64,000 nt of DNA. It comes from Symbiodinium natans. Its lineage: Eukaryota > Sar > Dinophyceae > Suessiales > Symbiodiniaceae. The translations under genes were made by a program, and so were the position numbers. Location of the stretch: assembly GCA_905221605.1 (NCBI GenBank), contig CAJNDS010000378.1, positions 1 through 64,000 of the forward strand, given 5' to 3'. The notes beneath the pieces were generated by a model. The model was not told the DNA's origin and ran no database searches. It saw only the letters and a list, made by a program, of their open reading frames with translations. This document shows positions 18,110 to 26,348 of this stretch, piece by piece. The first letter of the stretch is position 1. Every line of letters starts with the position of its first letter.

Positions 18110-19018
18110 ATGGATCTGGCTGCTCCTTACATCAGGCTTCGAGGCCCGGAACACAGCGTTTGCCTTGAACGCACTGGCCTCTTCAGAATGCAGGATCCGG
18201 AACCGCGGTGCAACTTCGAACCATCAATCACTGACAACAAAGCAATGGACGATACCCACGCGCAGACCCAGGCCGCCTTCTACAATCGAGTACAATGGAC
18301 GACGCAAGATCACAGACTGGCATCGGAATGGAGCGCCCTGATGGCCGAGCACCCGGATCATTCCTTCCCAAATTCAGTTGCCTACTGGCCAAAATGGGAC
18401 TCCACGGTGGTGTTCCGGGATGACTACTGCACGCTGATGCTTGGCACCCAGCGCACTGCTCTCGACATACCTGAACTCAAAGCGCACCAGGTTGATATCA
18501 TCGTGACTCTCAACGCATCATCGCGCTTCAGGGAGAGTTATGACACAGATGCCGATTGGCAGTTCATGTACCAAATGGAGGGCATCTCCAACTTGCGCTA
18601 CCACCTCTCGGATGTGCGCATCTCTCGGAACGATCAAGGCTTCCATGATGTGGTGTCAAATCTTGCCAGGACCTGGATCAGGATGATCGACGAAATTGAG
18701 GGCCAGGAGTGCAGCCGCACCAAACCGATGGTCATCCTGTTCCATTGTCTTGCGGGCATCAATCGCTCGACTTCCGCCCTCTGTGCCTACCTGATTGTTC
18801 GCTACCACCTCACTGCTCAACAAGCGATAGCGATTCTACTCTCGGCTAGGCCTGGTCAACGCTACTGGCAGGAAAGAGATCAATTCCCTCTCGCGCTACA
18901 CTGGCTCTCCAGAGAATGCAAGAAGTCTGTTCTGGGGTACCTATGCATGGCCTGTGGAGACGCATTCAGACCCACACCAGACGATGACCCTCAGGACATG
19001 GATGACTTCGACGAGTGA
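18110..19018 (+). CDS. Dual-specificity-phosphatase-like protein, 302 aa
   Basis: An intact ATG-to-TGA frame. The protein-tyrosine/dual-specificity phosphatase signature HCxxGxxRS is present as HCLAGINRS, with nucleophile Cys213 and Arg219. Asp168 in YHLSDVRIS is placed where the general acid of these enzymes sits. The segment around 115-145 (LDIPELKAHQVDIIVTLNAS) matches the usual substrate-sensing strand before the catalytic loop. The expected reaction is hydrolysis of phosphate from Tyr/Ser/Thr residues or another phosphorylated substrate. The C-terminal ~30 residues carry CMAC and an Asp-rich tail. There is no signal peptide or membrane segment. The TGA stop is supplied by hairpin 13. A phosphatase in a retroelement-type gene set is unexpected and may be captured from the host. 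Confidence 0.85.
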   Translation: MDLAAPYIRLRGPEHSVCLERTGLFRMQDPEPRCNFEPSITDNKAMDDTHAQTQAAFYNRVQWTTQDHRLASEWSALMAEHPDHSFPNSVAYWPKWDSTVVFRDDYCTLMLGTQRTALDIPELKAHQVDIIVTLNASSRFRESYDTDADWQFMYQMEGISNLRYHLSDVRISRNDQGFHDVVSNLARTWIRMIDEIEGQECSRTKPMVILFHCLAGINRSTSALCAYLIVRYHLTAQQAIAILLSARPGQRYWQERDQFPLALHWLSRECKKSVLGYLCMACGDAFRPTPDDDPQDMDDFDE

Positions 19019-19035
19019 GGTCCCCTCCTGTCGAA
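19007..19035 (+). repeat. Hairpin 13 (contains phosphatase stop codon)
   Basis: Core GTGAGGTCCCCTCCTG at 19015-19030, perfect outer stem TTCGAC/GTCGAA. The TGA of the core ends the phosphatase ORF. Confidence 0.9.
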
Positions 19036-19351
19036 CCCCACCTTTTCCTTACGTTCTTTAGAGGCGACTGTACTGACAACGCAGACCTGTGCAGAAAAAC
19101 GCGTGTTACCCCTGATCATCTACATCATGCATTAATAGCTTGCAACTGCCCTCTCCCGGCTTCTGCTCAGGTCTCGCAATGCTCCACCTCGCATCGAGGA
19201 TTTTGCCTCAGCCTCAACCAGCTGAGGTCATCATGCCAAAGACACATTCAGAGCAGCTCTTTCTTCTCTACCTCAGAGCTCACAGCTCAAGCCATCGTTA
19301 ATAGCGGCCCTGAACGAGTGAGGTTCCCTCCTGTTCTACTGCTAACTGGCC
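19019..19351 (+). promoter_or_regulatory. Inter-gene spacer between hairpins 13 and 14
   Basis: No clear gene, though the VRSPP frame stays open through it. A pyrimidine tract at about 19041-19061 ends in TTTAG and could be a splice or spliced-leader acceptor. Hairpin 14 closes the spacer 18 bases before the next ATG. Confidence 0.35.
19311..19337 (+). repeat. Hairpin 14
   Basis: Core variant GTGAGGTTCCCTCCTG at 19318-19333, the only copy with TTC instead of TCN in the triloop. Outer stem GAAC/GTTC. Confidence 0.75.
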
Positions 19352-19987
19352 ATGTCAGCGCCGGAGGAAGGCAAGTCACATCGAGAAACCCGACACAGCG
19401 AAGACAAGCCCTCCAAAAGACGACATCCTCATGGCAAGAGGCATCAGGCGGACGCAGACTCCCGTCTGATCACGGAGGCTGACCTGGACTCTGAGGCTTC
19501 TTCCCTTCAGGATGATGACGACCTAGTGGAATCCCTGTCAAGGAGCTCCTCGAGACGGACAGCCTCTTCCCGGAACCAGCCCGCCCAGCTGGCCCCAGGA
19601 GGCCCGCCTCCGCCCACCCCCATAACAACCAAGGCACTCTCGCCGGCGAACCAGGCTCAAACCGTACCCAAAGCCACCCAGCAGGCCTACCAGCCGTCGG
19701 GCCCCCCTGCCCCGACTCCGGTTCACCAGCCTTTCCAAGCGCAGGACCACTCAGGTCATAGCCCCCCTCCCACGGCGGAAGGTGCTCCCAGAACCATGGC
19801 ACGTCCCTCCTCGACAAGTGGCACTTCAACGTCGGGGGCCTCAATGTCTCCCCCAGCCGCAGCTCATCCACAGGAAGCCCACGATAATTACCGAAGGCCC
19901 ACTTGTCCCAAGACGAGATCCGCAGGAGTGAGGCATGCACAGAGCTCAATTTTGGCACTCCCTGCGAGTGAGGTCACCTCCTGCTAG
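19352..19987 (+). CDS. Disordered Pro/Ser-rich protein, 211 aa
   Basis: The ATG lies 18 bases after the core of hairpin 14, and the frame ends in TAG two bases after the core of hairpin 15, so the last residues SEVTSC are encoded by that core. The N terminus is basic with many Lys, Arg and His. An acidic patch follows (DSEASSLQDDDDLVE), then a Ser/Arg patch and a long Pro/Ala/Thr/Ser-rich tail. No folded domain or Cys/His cluster is visible. The composition could suit a scaffold, phosphoprotein or nucleic-acid-binding tail. Family unrecognised. Confidence 0.55.
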   Translation: MSAPEEGKSHRETRHSEDKPSKRRHPHGKRHQADADSRLITEADLDSEASSLQDDDDLVESLSRSSSRRTASSRNQPAQLAPGGPPPPTPITTKALSPANQAQTVPKATQQAYQPSGPPAPTPVHQPFQAQDHSGHSPPPTAEGAPRTMARPSSTSGTSTSGASMSPPAAAHPQEAHDNYRRPTCPKTRSAGVRHAQSSILALPASEVTSC

Positions 19988-19994
19988 GGAGTGC
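19955..19994 (+). repeat. Hairpin 15 (contains end of 211-aa ORF)
   Basis: Core GTGAGGTCACCTCCTG at 19968-19983. The outer stem GCACTCCCTGC pairs with GC + AGGGAGTGC, 11 pairs with one bulged T. Confidence 0.92.
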
Positions 19995-20327
19995 ATGCGT
20001 CACTGCTTTCACCTTTTCAACCCAGCAGTGTCTCAGAGACAAAATCCAGCCGCGCATCACACTGCTACCGCTGCCTAGACTTAGTCCTCAACGTGCCACA
20101 CCGAAGTCATGCTCTATGCTCCGACAAGCCAAGGTGGGACGCTCTACCACATACAAAGCCGGCTCCTCACTCTTAGCCTTCCTCTGCAGCACATACTGCC
20201 GTAGCAAAATCCAGCTGATTCGAGTTGCCAAGAACTGATAGCTTTTCACCAACCCTCTCTCCAGGCTCAAAGGCAGAAAAGAGAGGTCACCTCCTGCTGC
20301 CTAGCCCCCCCTCTCAAACCCTGCGTC
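19988..20327 (+). promoter_or_regulatory. Inter-gene spacer between hairpins 15 and 16
   Basis: No gene seen. Two pyrimidine-rich tracts end in AG, at about 20005-20024 and 20171-20188, and could be acceptors. Hairpin 16 closes the spacer 26 bases before the next ATG. Confidence 0.35.
20271..20302 (+). repeat. Hairpin 16
   Basis: Core GAGAGGTCACCTCCTG at 20281-20296, perfect outer stem AGGCAG/CTGCCT. Confidence 0.88.
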
Positions 20328-21576
20328 ATGTTGCATACATGCCCATTGCTCCCGCTACGACCAGACTCATCGACGATGCCAATGAAGTCCAAGCTCGCCG
20401 CACTGAACCTCTTCTGCAAGGCAATGCTGTACACAGGCAAGAGAACCAGTGATCCGGATGCAAACCTCTACCTCTCGGATGAGGCCAGAGGTCTCGCTCG
20501 ACGAGAGAACTGTATGCTGGCTCCAACCCTGAGACTGGCAGCACGCAGCTACAACTGGATTCGACTTCTCTCCCAATCAGCTCAGCCTAATCTTCCCTTG
20601 CTGGCCGAAGCTGAGATGGCATCCCTATTATCACCCACGGAGCCTCCCCCTCATCTCAAGCACTACGAGGCGGAACGGAGCTCACTCACCTTGCAGATGA
20701 TACTCGAAACGGTGCATATCTACACTGAAGAGGAAACCATGGACCATGGAGCCGGACGACTTCAAGTTAGCCGCCCTTATCATTTCTCAGACTTTGTACA
20801 ATCTGGGAATGGGCGGGCAAACCGTCAGGGACATCGTCAATGGCGCTGCCCAGCATCTGCGCTGGATCCTACCCAGTGACTCTACACGAGTTCTGAACGG
20901 AATTCACCTCTGTCTCTTCCCTTCGGATATCTCGCCGTGGCCGCGAGAGGCAGACACCAATCCACATACTCAAAGTGACGAACATGCATTGGGCATCCTC
21001 GACGCAGAAATTCACATGCTACAGCGAGCATCCAAGATTTACCGGACCATGGCCATGGTCGACTTCATGGTCGCCCAAGCAAGAGGAGCACGAGTGCCAG
21101 ACGAAGTCTGCCCCAGCGAACCCTGGGACGTCCTGCGACAGGATCAAGCCATGGCACTTCTTTCATATGCGGAGCACTTGACGGAACTCCATGATCTTCT
21201 GACCACTGATGCGTACCAAAAGATGCGTACAGACCTCCGCCTGGGCAGAACCTGGCTGTCGCGACCCATCACAGCATCCGAACTGGCCTCGCTTGAAGCA
21301 ATATGGCACAATACCACGATACCAGAGAGTTTTGCCAAGCTACACCTCACTCTCCAGCTCAAAGGGCAAATTGCTGCACACCTTCCGGAGGACTCCAGAG
21401 CACAGGACAGACTACTTACCATACTCTCTCCCCTGGAGAATGATGTCCTGGACCAGGCCTTCCCCTGGATTCTGGCCTTCAAGATGCTCACGCCTGAGCG
21501 CAGGATGATATTCCGATATGCTCTTCTTACGGCAGCGGGCCCCTCGGCTACAGCGCCAGTTTCGCAGACCGAGTGA
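20328..21576 (+). pseudogene. Paralogue A of the ~400-aa family, frameshifted by a 7-bp duplication
   Basis: Two overlapping frames together match the family seen in paralogues B, C and D. The first (20328-20879) covers the N-terminal half, including LRLAARSYNWIRLL, which aligns with IRIASRTCSFMKLL of B. The second (from 20746) covers the rest, including LQRASKIYR and FKMLTPERR. The frames switch exactly at a tandem duplication CCATGGA-CCATGGA at about 20737-20750. Counting only one copy keeps the family alignment continuous, so the break looks like a 7-bp duplication in an otherwise intact gene. A is the most diverged of the four. The start could be 20328, 20376 or 20382. The stop TGA comes from hairpin 17. 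Function unknown. An assembly error or programmed shift is possible. Confidence 0.7.
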
Positions 21577-21594
21577 GGTCCCCTCCTGGTCGGC
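21564..21594 (+). repeat. Hairpin 17 (contains stop of paralogue A)
   Basis: Core GTGAGGTCCCCTCCTG at 21573-21588. Outer stem GCAGACC/GGTCGGC with one mismatch. Confidence 0.88.
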
Positions 21595-21983
21595 TACTTA
21601 ACTAACCTAATCAACTTCTTTCTCACAAGAAGATCGACGATGCCTGCTGCTAACAGACAAAGGAGAATTATTCCCGCTACTCTGCGCCTCTCCCAAACAC
21701 AAATCTAGACCGTCTCACCCCTCTCCCTCTCCGTGCAGAGCCTCAGGTCCTTAACCAGAAAGAGGGAAACACGCACCAGTGCCAGTGCCTCAGCTCTGCC
21801 CACCTTAAGCTTGAACTCTGCTGCGCAACCCCACCCCTGCAGCCTAGTCCGAGAGAGGCCTTCCTTGAAACTTCACCTCCTGGTTGCTTACCTTCGGCCC
21901 AAAAGTACCATGGCAGCTGTGTTTGCTCCGGCTAACATCAGAGCCTTCATACGAGTGAGGTCCCCTCCTGTGTGAGCCTGACC
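21577..21983 (+). promoter_or_regulatory. Inter-gene spacer between hairpins 17 and 18
   Basis: No gene seen. A strong pyrimidine tract at about 21711-21738 ends in GTGCAG, a good candidate splice or spliced-leader acceptor. A core-like CTTCACCTCCTGG near 21873 may be a decayed hairpin. Confidence 0.4.
21946..21976 (+). repeat. Hairpin 18
   Basis: Core GTGAGGTCCCCTCCTG at 21955-21970. Outer stem TCATAC/GTGTGA: six pairs with one wobble. The ATG of paralogue B follows 13 bases after the core. Confidence 0.85.
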
Positions 21984-23264
21984 ATGGAGGCCCTCCCTCC
22001 GGTACTGAGCAGGGATAAAACCATGGAGGTGCTTCTGGAATCCCTTTTCCTCCCGCTTCCGGTTTACCCTGCATCCTCCCCGGGAGACCACGAGGCCAGC
22101 ACTATACAAATGGCATCTACACGTATCCCGGCAGACGACGCCCTCCGGCACTCGGACCGTCAGATACGCATAGCTTCCCGCACCTGCAGCTTCATGAAAT
22201 TGCTCACGGAGAAGATCAACTGGAGACTGGGTGACCTTCGACTCTACCTCCCCAAAACTGCCACTCGACAGCTAGCAGCCAAACGTAAGCACGAGGAAAT
22301 GATGCTCCACGAGCCTCAGGAGAACACTCTGACTTACCTTCGGCGGCGTCAGCTCATCTTCATATCTCAGGCGATCAGGGACTACACAAATGATGGCCCA
22401 GGCCAAAACTCCTTTCAACTCGAAGATGCGGAGAATACCGCACTTCGAATTTGGACGTACCTAACCCGCCACTTTGCCAAAGGAGAGATCAACTTTATGA
22501 TAGACACCGCCTTGTCGCATCTCCACCTCCTGATGAAGTCGGCGACACCAAGTCTGATGTCAAGCATGGAGCAGTCGCAGCCGTCCATGGCTCCGGGACA
22601 AGGTCAGGGTTATTTTCCCCCACATCTAGGCCTACCCGAAGACAAACACTTGGACCTCCAATACTTCGACCTTCAGGCACTCAGGCGTGCGTCGACGATA
22701 TACCGAGTACAGCAGCTTCTCAAGATATCTCACTCAACCCAGGGCGGAGAGTCGCCTGTCACCAATGGCTGGCGCTTCCAGCAACAAGCGCAACATCTCG
22801 ACTCATTGCCCTATGACAAGCATCTCCAGGCCTTGCTGCCACACCTCCCGGACTACCAGGACCAACTCCGAGAGAACCTGGTGATGTACAGGCAATGGCT
22901 CCTACGTGACATCACTGAAGAGGAGACGGCCTGGGCCCGTGACACACTTTTAGAGTCGGCAGTCTCGAGAGGAGAACTCCGCGAACTTTTCGAGCATGCT
23001 CTCCTCAAGCAGGTAAACCATACACTTCAGGCCAGTGCTGAGTCTCCTCGCCACGTTGATTCCACTCCGAACTTCCAAAATAGCATGGCTCTTCGCTTCT
23101 ACCAAATCATCAATCCTCTACATGATGACGTCTACGAGGAGTACAAGCCGTTTGCGATCGTCTATAAGATGCTCACTCCCCTGAACCGCCAACGGGCTCG
23201 ATCACTTCATCGTACTTTGTCGCACGAGAGGCACCAGTCCTTGCTTCGCCTTTTTGCACCCTAG
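21984..23264 (+). CDS. Paralogue B of unknown ~430-aa family
   Basis: I start at the ATG at 21984 in a CCATGG context just after hairpin 18. The intact product is about 426 aa, mostly helical, with no low complexity, signal peptide or membrane segment. Family landmarks are MEVLLESLFLPLPVYP near the N terminus, RIASRTCSFMKLL, AAKRKHEEMM, QAIRDYTNDGPGQNSF, YFDLQALRRASTIYRVQQLL and, near the C terminus, RFYQIINPL and YKMLTPLNR. Paralogue D shares nearly all of these, with many differences at third codon positions that leave the protein unchanged, a sign of purifying selection. No known domain is recognised. Four tandem copies could suggest a structural or dosage role. Confidence 0.85.
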   Translation: MEALPPVLSRDKTMEVLLESLFLPLPVYPASSPGDHEASTIQMASTRIPADDALRHSDRQIRIASRTCSFMKLLTEKINWRLGDLRLYLPKTATRQLAAKRKHEEMMLHEPQENTLTYLRRRQLIFISQAIRDYTNDGPGQNSFQLEDAENTALRIWTYLTRHFAKGEINFMIDTALSHLHLLMKSATPSLMSSMEQSQPSMAPGQGQGYFPPHLGLPEDKHLDLQYFDLQALRRASTIYRVQQLLKISHSTQGGESPVTNGWRFQQQAQHLDSLPYDKHLQALLPHLPDYQDQLRENLVMYRQWLLRDITEEETAWARDTLLESAVSRGELRELFEHALLKQVNHTLQASAESPRHVDSTPNFQNSMALRFYQIINPLHDDVYEEYKPFAIVYKMLTPLNRQRARSLHRTLSHERHQSLLRLFAP

Positions 23265-23274
23265 CCTGCTAGCA

Positions 23275-23305
23275 ACTTTGCTTGTGAGGTCCCCTCCTGC
23301 AAAGT
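23275..23305 (+). repeat. Hairpin 19
   Basis: Core GTGAGGTCCCCTCCTG at 23284-23299 with a perfect seven-pair outer stem ACTTTGC/GCAAAGT. It lies ten bases after the stop of paralogue B. Confidence 0.92.
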
Positions 23306-23589
23306 AGAGCACCAGGTTAGCAACGTCTCTGTCCAACTAGGACACCAGCAGCCTTTTGCAAGCCAAGATAAAGCAGCGGAAAAGTCTCCTGCATCTCCAA
23401 CTGCAGCACAGTCCCTTCTCACTAAGACTACTGCGGCATTCTCCGGCAATAAGGTCTTTCTGCAGATAGTTGGAGCCTGATGCAGAGCCAATGCCTCAGC
23501 CCTGGCTGATTCACCTAGTAACACATTCAAGTCTGCAGTTTTCTGCTTTCATTGAAGCTTGCCACAGCCGGGCTCAGCCTCTCCACACA

Positions 23590-23630
23590 GGCTGGCCACG
23601 TGAGGTCTCCATCCAGCTAGCAAACCAGCC
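23590..23630 (+). repeat. Hairpin 20 (abuts start codon)
   Basis: Core variant at 23600-23616, with an extra A splitting CCTC. Outer stem GCTGG/CCAGC, or the wider GGCTGG/CCAGCC that ends directly before the ATG at 23631. Confidence 0.7.
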
Positions 23631-24868
23631 ATGCCTTCACCGTCTCGCGAGGTTCTGCTCGAGATTCTCCTGAAGTCGCTCCACGTCCCAACGACCATCT
23701 ACCTACCTGGCGGCATCAGTGAGCACATGGCCACATCAGCCTCAGCAACAACTCATCTCGCCCCGAGGAGGCTCCTCTTCACTACAGAAGACCTTGAACG
23801 CATGGCAGAACGAAGCATGCGAGTAGCATCACGTCTCTGCAGCTTCATATGTCACTTGGATCGGTACCTGGCTTGGCGCGAGGGAAGACACACTGCCCTG
23901 CCCCTTGAGGCTAGCCCACGTATCTTGGCAGGTAAGCGCAAGCACATCGACGACGAGCAGCCTTCAGCGCACCTACCCCCGAATATGGGGCCCCTCCAGC
24001 GCCAGCAAATCATGTACCTCACCCTCATGATCCACAACTACACAAATGACGGAGAAGGCTCGCCGTCCTTTAGCACGTCCGAAGCCGATCAGGCTAGTGC
24101 TTTAACCTGGCATTATCTCACCGGGAGGCTCTCGCAATCAGAGCTGAATGCCATTCTGCTCCGCACTTTGGAGCAGGCCAAGGTCATTCTGAGGTCTGAA
24201 TTCACTCCAGCACATCAACGGAACCTACTCCAGCTGCATCCCCAAACGACGGCGGAGACCTGGCAAGGCCAAGCATATTTCCCCCTAGGCCTCCGGCTTC
24301 AAGACCCACATCAGCTTGATCTTGACGCATACGATTTCAGAACGCTCAAAAGAGCATCACTTCAGCTTCGCCTACTACAACAACTGCGGACTATTACGGC
24401 CTCCACACCTACATCGGCCAGCGACCAGATCCGAGATGGCTGGGATTTCCTGAACAAGACCGTGATCTCTCAAAGCTTGACTACGAGGACTACCACACCA
24501 AATTGGTTTCAATGATCCCGCACTATCAGGAGACACTCCGAGAGATCCTGACACTGTACCGCCTATGGCTGTCAACCCCTCTGTCCGATGAGGACTTCCT
24601 GTGGGTGCGCAACCTGGTAGTGAATCAGCTTCTACCTAGAGACACTCTGCATCGCTACTTTGCTGACAGTCTCTGGCAACAAATACGACACAGATATGGA
24701 GGAGACCAAGGAGATTTCGAGCAGGCACAAGGAGTCATCACAATTCTTTCCCCGCTCCACGACCAGGTCTATGATGACTATAAGAACTTTGCTGTGGCGC
24801 TGACACTGCTCCTCGTTCGACATCGTCAACGTCTGAAGCAGACGCTAGACGACAAAATTCGGGGCTAG
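23631..24868 (+). pseudogene. Paralogue C of the ~400-aa family, broken by a -1 shift
   Basis: The first frame (23631-24515) carries the N-terminal two thirds: LLEILLKSLHVPTTIYLP, RVASRLCSFICHL, AGKRKH, IHNYTNDGEGSPSF and YDFRTLKRASLQLRLLQQL, each aligning with paralogues B and D. Near 24475-24485 the match to the family moves to the -1 frame, where LDYEDYHTKLVSMIPHYQ aligns with LPYDKHLQALLPHLPDYQ of B. That frame then runs to 24868 with the family C terminus (ITILSPLHDQVYDDYKNF). One missing base in AAAGCTTGAC explains it; no classic slippery heptamer is seen, so decay or a sequence error is more likely than programmed shifting. C is more diverged than B and D. Function unknown. Confidence 0.7.
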
Positions 24869-24900
24869 AGACCGTCCGAGCACCAAAGCCTTCCAAACGA

Positions 24901-24916
24901 GTGAGGTCCCCTGCAC
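24901..24916 (+). repeat. Decayed hairpin core 21
   Basis: GTGAGGTCCCCTGCAC keeps the left half of the core, but the right half has diverged and no outer stem is visible. It lies 32 bases after the stop of paralogue C. Confidence 0.6.
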
Positions 24917-25007
24917 TATCTTCCCAAATTGCGGGAAAAAGCGTGTAGCTCCGATCTTCCCACGCCAAGCCTCACTAAGCACAGCTCTTCTCGCAAAGTT
25001 TTCCCTC

Positions 25008-25043
25008 AGGTTCGCACGAGTGAGGTCCCCTCCTGGCGAACTT
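25008..25043 (+). repeat. Hairpin 22
   Basis: Core GTGAGGTCCCCTCCTG at 25020-25035. Outer stem AGGTTCGC/GCGAACTT: eight pairs with one wobble. The ATG of paralogue D follows 20 bases after the core. Confidence 0.92.
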
Positions 25044-25055
25044 CCACCTAGGCCC

Positions 25056-26348
25056 ATGGCAGACCTTCACCCCGTCCTCAGCCGTGAACAGGCAATGGAG
25101 GTACTTCTTGAGTCTCTTTTCCTACCGCTGCCGGTTTACCCTACAACTCCATCTGGCGCCGCCGCAGCGAGCAATCTGGACCTGGCATCCTCACGCACCC
25201 CTGCGGGGGAAGCGATCCCACACTTGAACCGCCAGATACGGATAGCCTCGCGCACCTGCAGCTTCTTGAAACTGCTCGCGGAGAAAGTTCACCGGCACAT
25301 GGGAGAGTTGCGGCTCTACCTTCCCAAAACTGCACCCCGAAACTTGGCCGCAAAACGGAAGCATGAAGAGATGATGCTGACAGAGCCTCGCTCTCCTACT
25401 CTGACCTACCATCAGAAGCGCCAGCTCCTCTTCATCTCTCAGGCGATTCGCGACTACACCAATGATGGTCCTGGCCAGAACTCCTTCCAGCTCGAAGATG
25501 CGGAGCCTACCACCCAGCGCATCTGGACGTACCTGACGCGCCACTTCGGCCAAGGTGAGGTGCACTTTATGATTGCCAACGCCCTGTCGCATCTACACCT
25601 TCTCATGCGATCGTCAACTCCACGCCTACTCTCAGGCATTGAGCAGTCACAGCCATCGCATGCTCCAGGACAAGGCTCGGACTACTTCCCTGACAATCTT
25701 CGTCTGCACGATGACAAGCAACTGGACCTTCAATACTTCGACCTGCAGGCGCTAAGGCGAGCCTCCACAGTATACCGGGTGCAGCAGCTGCTCAAAGTCT
25801 CTTCTTCCGCCGAAGGGGCATCGCCAGTTAAGAATGGATGGCGCTTTCAACATCAGGACCATCACCTCAATGGTTTGTCCTACGACCAACATCTCCTGGC
25901 TCTGCTGCCTCATCTTACGCACTACCAGGACCAAATTCGCGAGGATTTGGTCACGTACAGGCAGTGGCTGCTTCGAGAGATTAATGCAGAGGAAGTTTCT
26001 TGGATTCGATCCATGATCGCGGACACGGTTATCTCGCGAGGTGAACTACTGGAGCTCTTCGAGGATGCCCTGCTAAAGCAAGTCAACTCTGCATTTCGAG
26101 CTAATGCTGGCATTCCTAACCCTGAGGATCATTCTCAAGACTTCCAGAACAGCATGGCCCTCCGCTTCTATCAAATCATCAATCCGCTCTATGATGACAT
26201 CTACGAAGAGCACAAGCCCTACGCAATAGTGTTCAAGATGCTCACCTCCTCTCATCGTGGACGGCTTCGGTCCCTCCTTCGAGCTCGAGAAGCTGCCATT
26301 CTGGCGTCCCCATATCGGACAACCAGCCTGGTTCCAGTATGCGAGTGA
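25056..26348 (+). CDS. Paralogue D of unknown ~430-aa family
   Basis: I start at the ATG at 25056; the frame is open upstream through hairpin 22. The product is about 430 aa and intact, closely related to paralogue B across its whole length: MEVLLESLFLPLPVYP, RIASRTCSFLKLL, AAKRKHEEMM, QAIRDYTNDGPGQNSF, YFDLQALRRASTVYRVQQLL and FKMLTSSHR. B and D differ at many silent third positions but few residues, which supports real coding under selection. The TGA stop lies in hairpin 23. It is predicted mostly helical and soluble. No family recognised; roles such as coat, packaging or RNA-binding protein would be guesses. Confidence 0.85.
   Translation: MADLHPVLSREQAMEVLLESLFLPLPVYPTTPSGAAAASNLDLASSRTPAGEAIPHLNRQIRIASRTCSFLKLLAEKVHRHMGELRLYLPKTAPRNLAAKRKHEEMMLTEPRSPTLTYHQKRQLLFISQAIRDYTNDGPGQNSFQLEDAEPTTQRIWTYLTRHFGQGEVHFMIANALSHLHLLMRSSTPRLLSGIEQSQPSHAPGQGSDYFPDNLRLHDDKQLDLQYFDLQALRRASTVYRVQQLLKVSSSAEGASPVKNGWRFQHQDHHLNGLSYDQHLLALLPHLTHYQDQIREDLVTYRQWLLREINAEEVSWIRSMIADTVISRGELLELFEDALLKQVNSAFRANAGIPNPEDHSQDFQNSMALRFYQIINPLYDDIYEEHKPYAIVFKMLTSSHRGRLRSLLRAREAAILASPYRTTSLVPVCE

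Larger units (their letters stand above)
23265..23630 (+). promoter_or_regulatory. Inter-gene spacer between hairpins 19 and 20
   Basis: No gene seen. Short pyrimidine-CAG words occur (for example near 23455-23465) but none stands out. Hairpin 20 abuts the next ATG. Confidence 0.3.
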
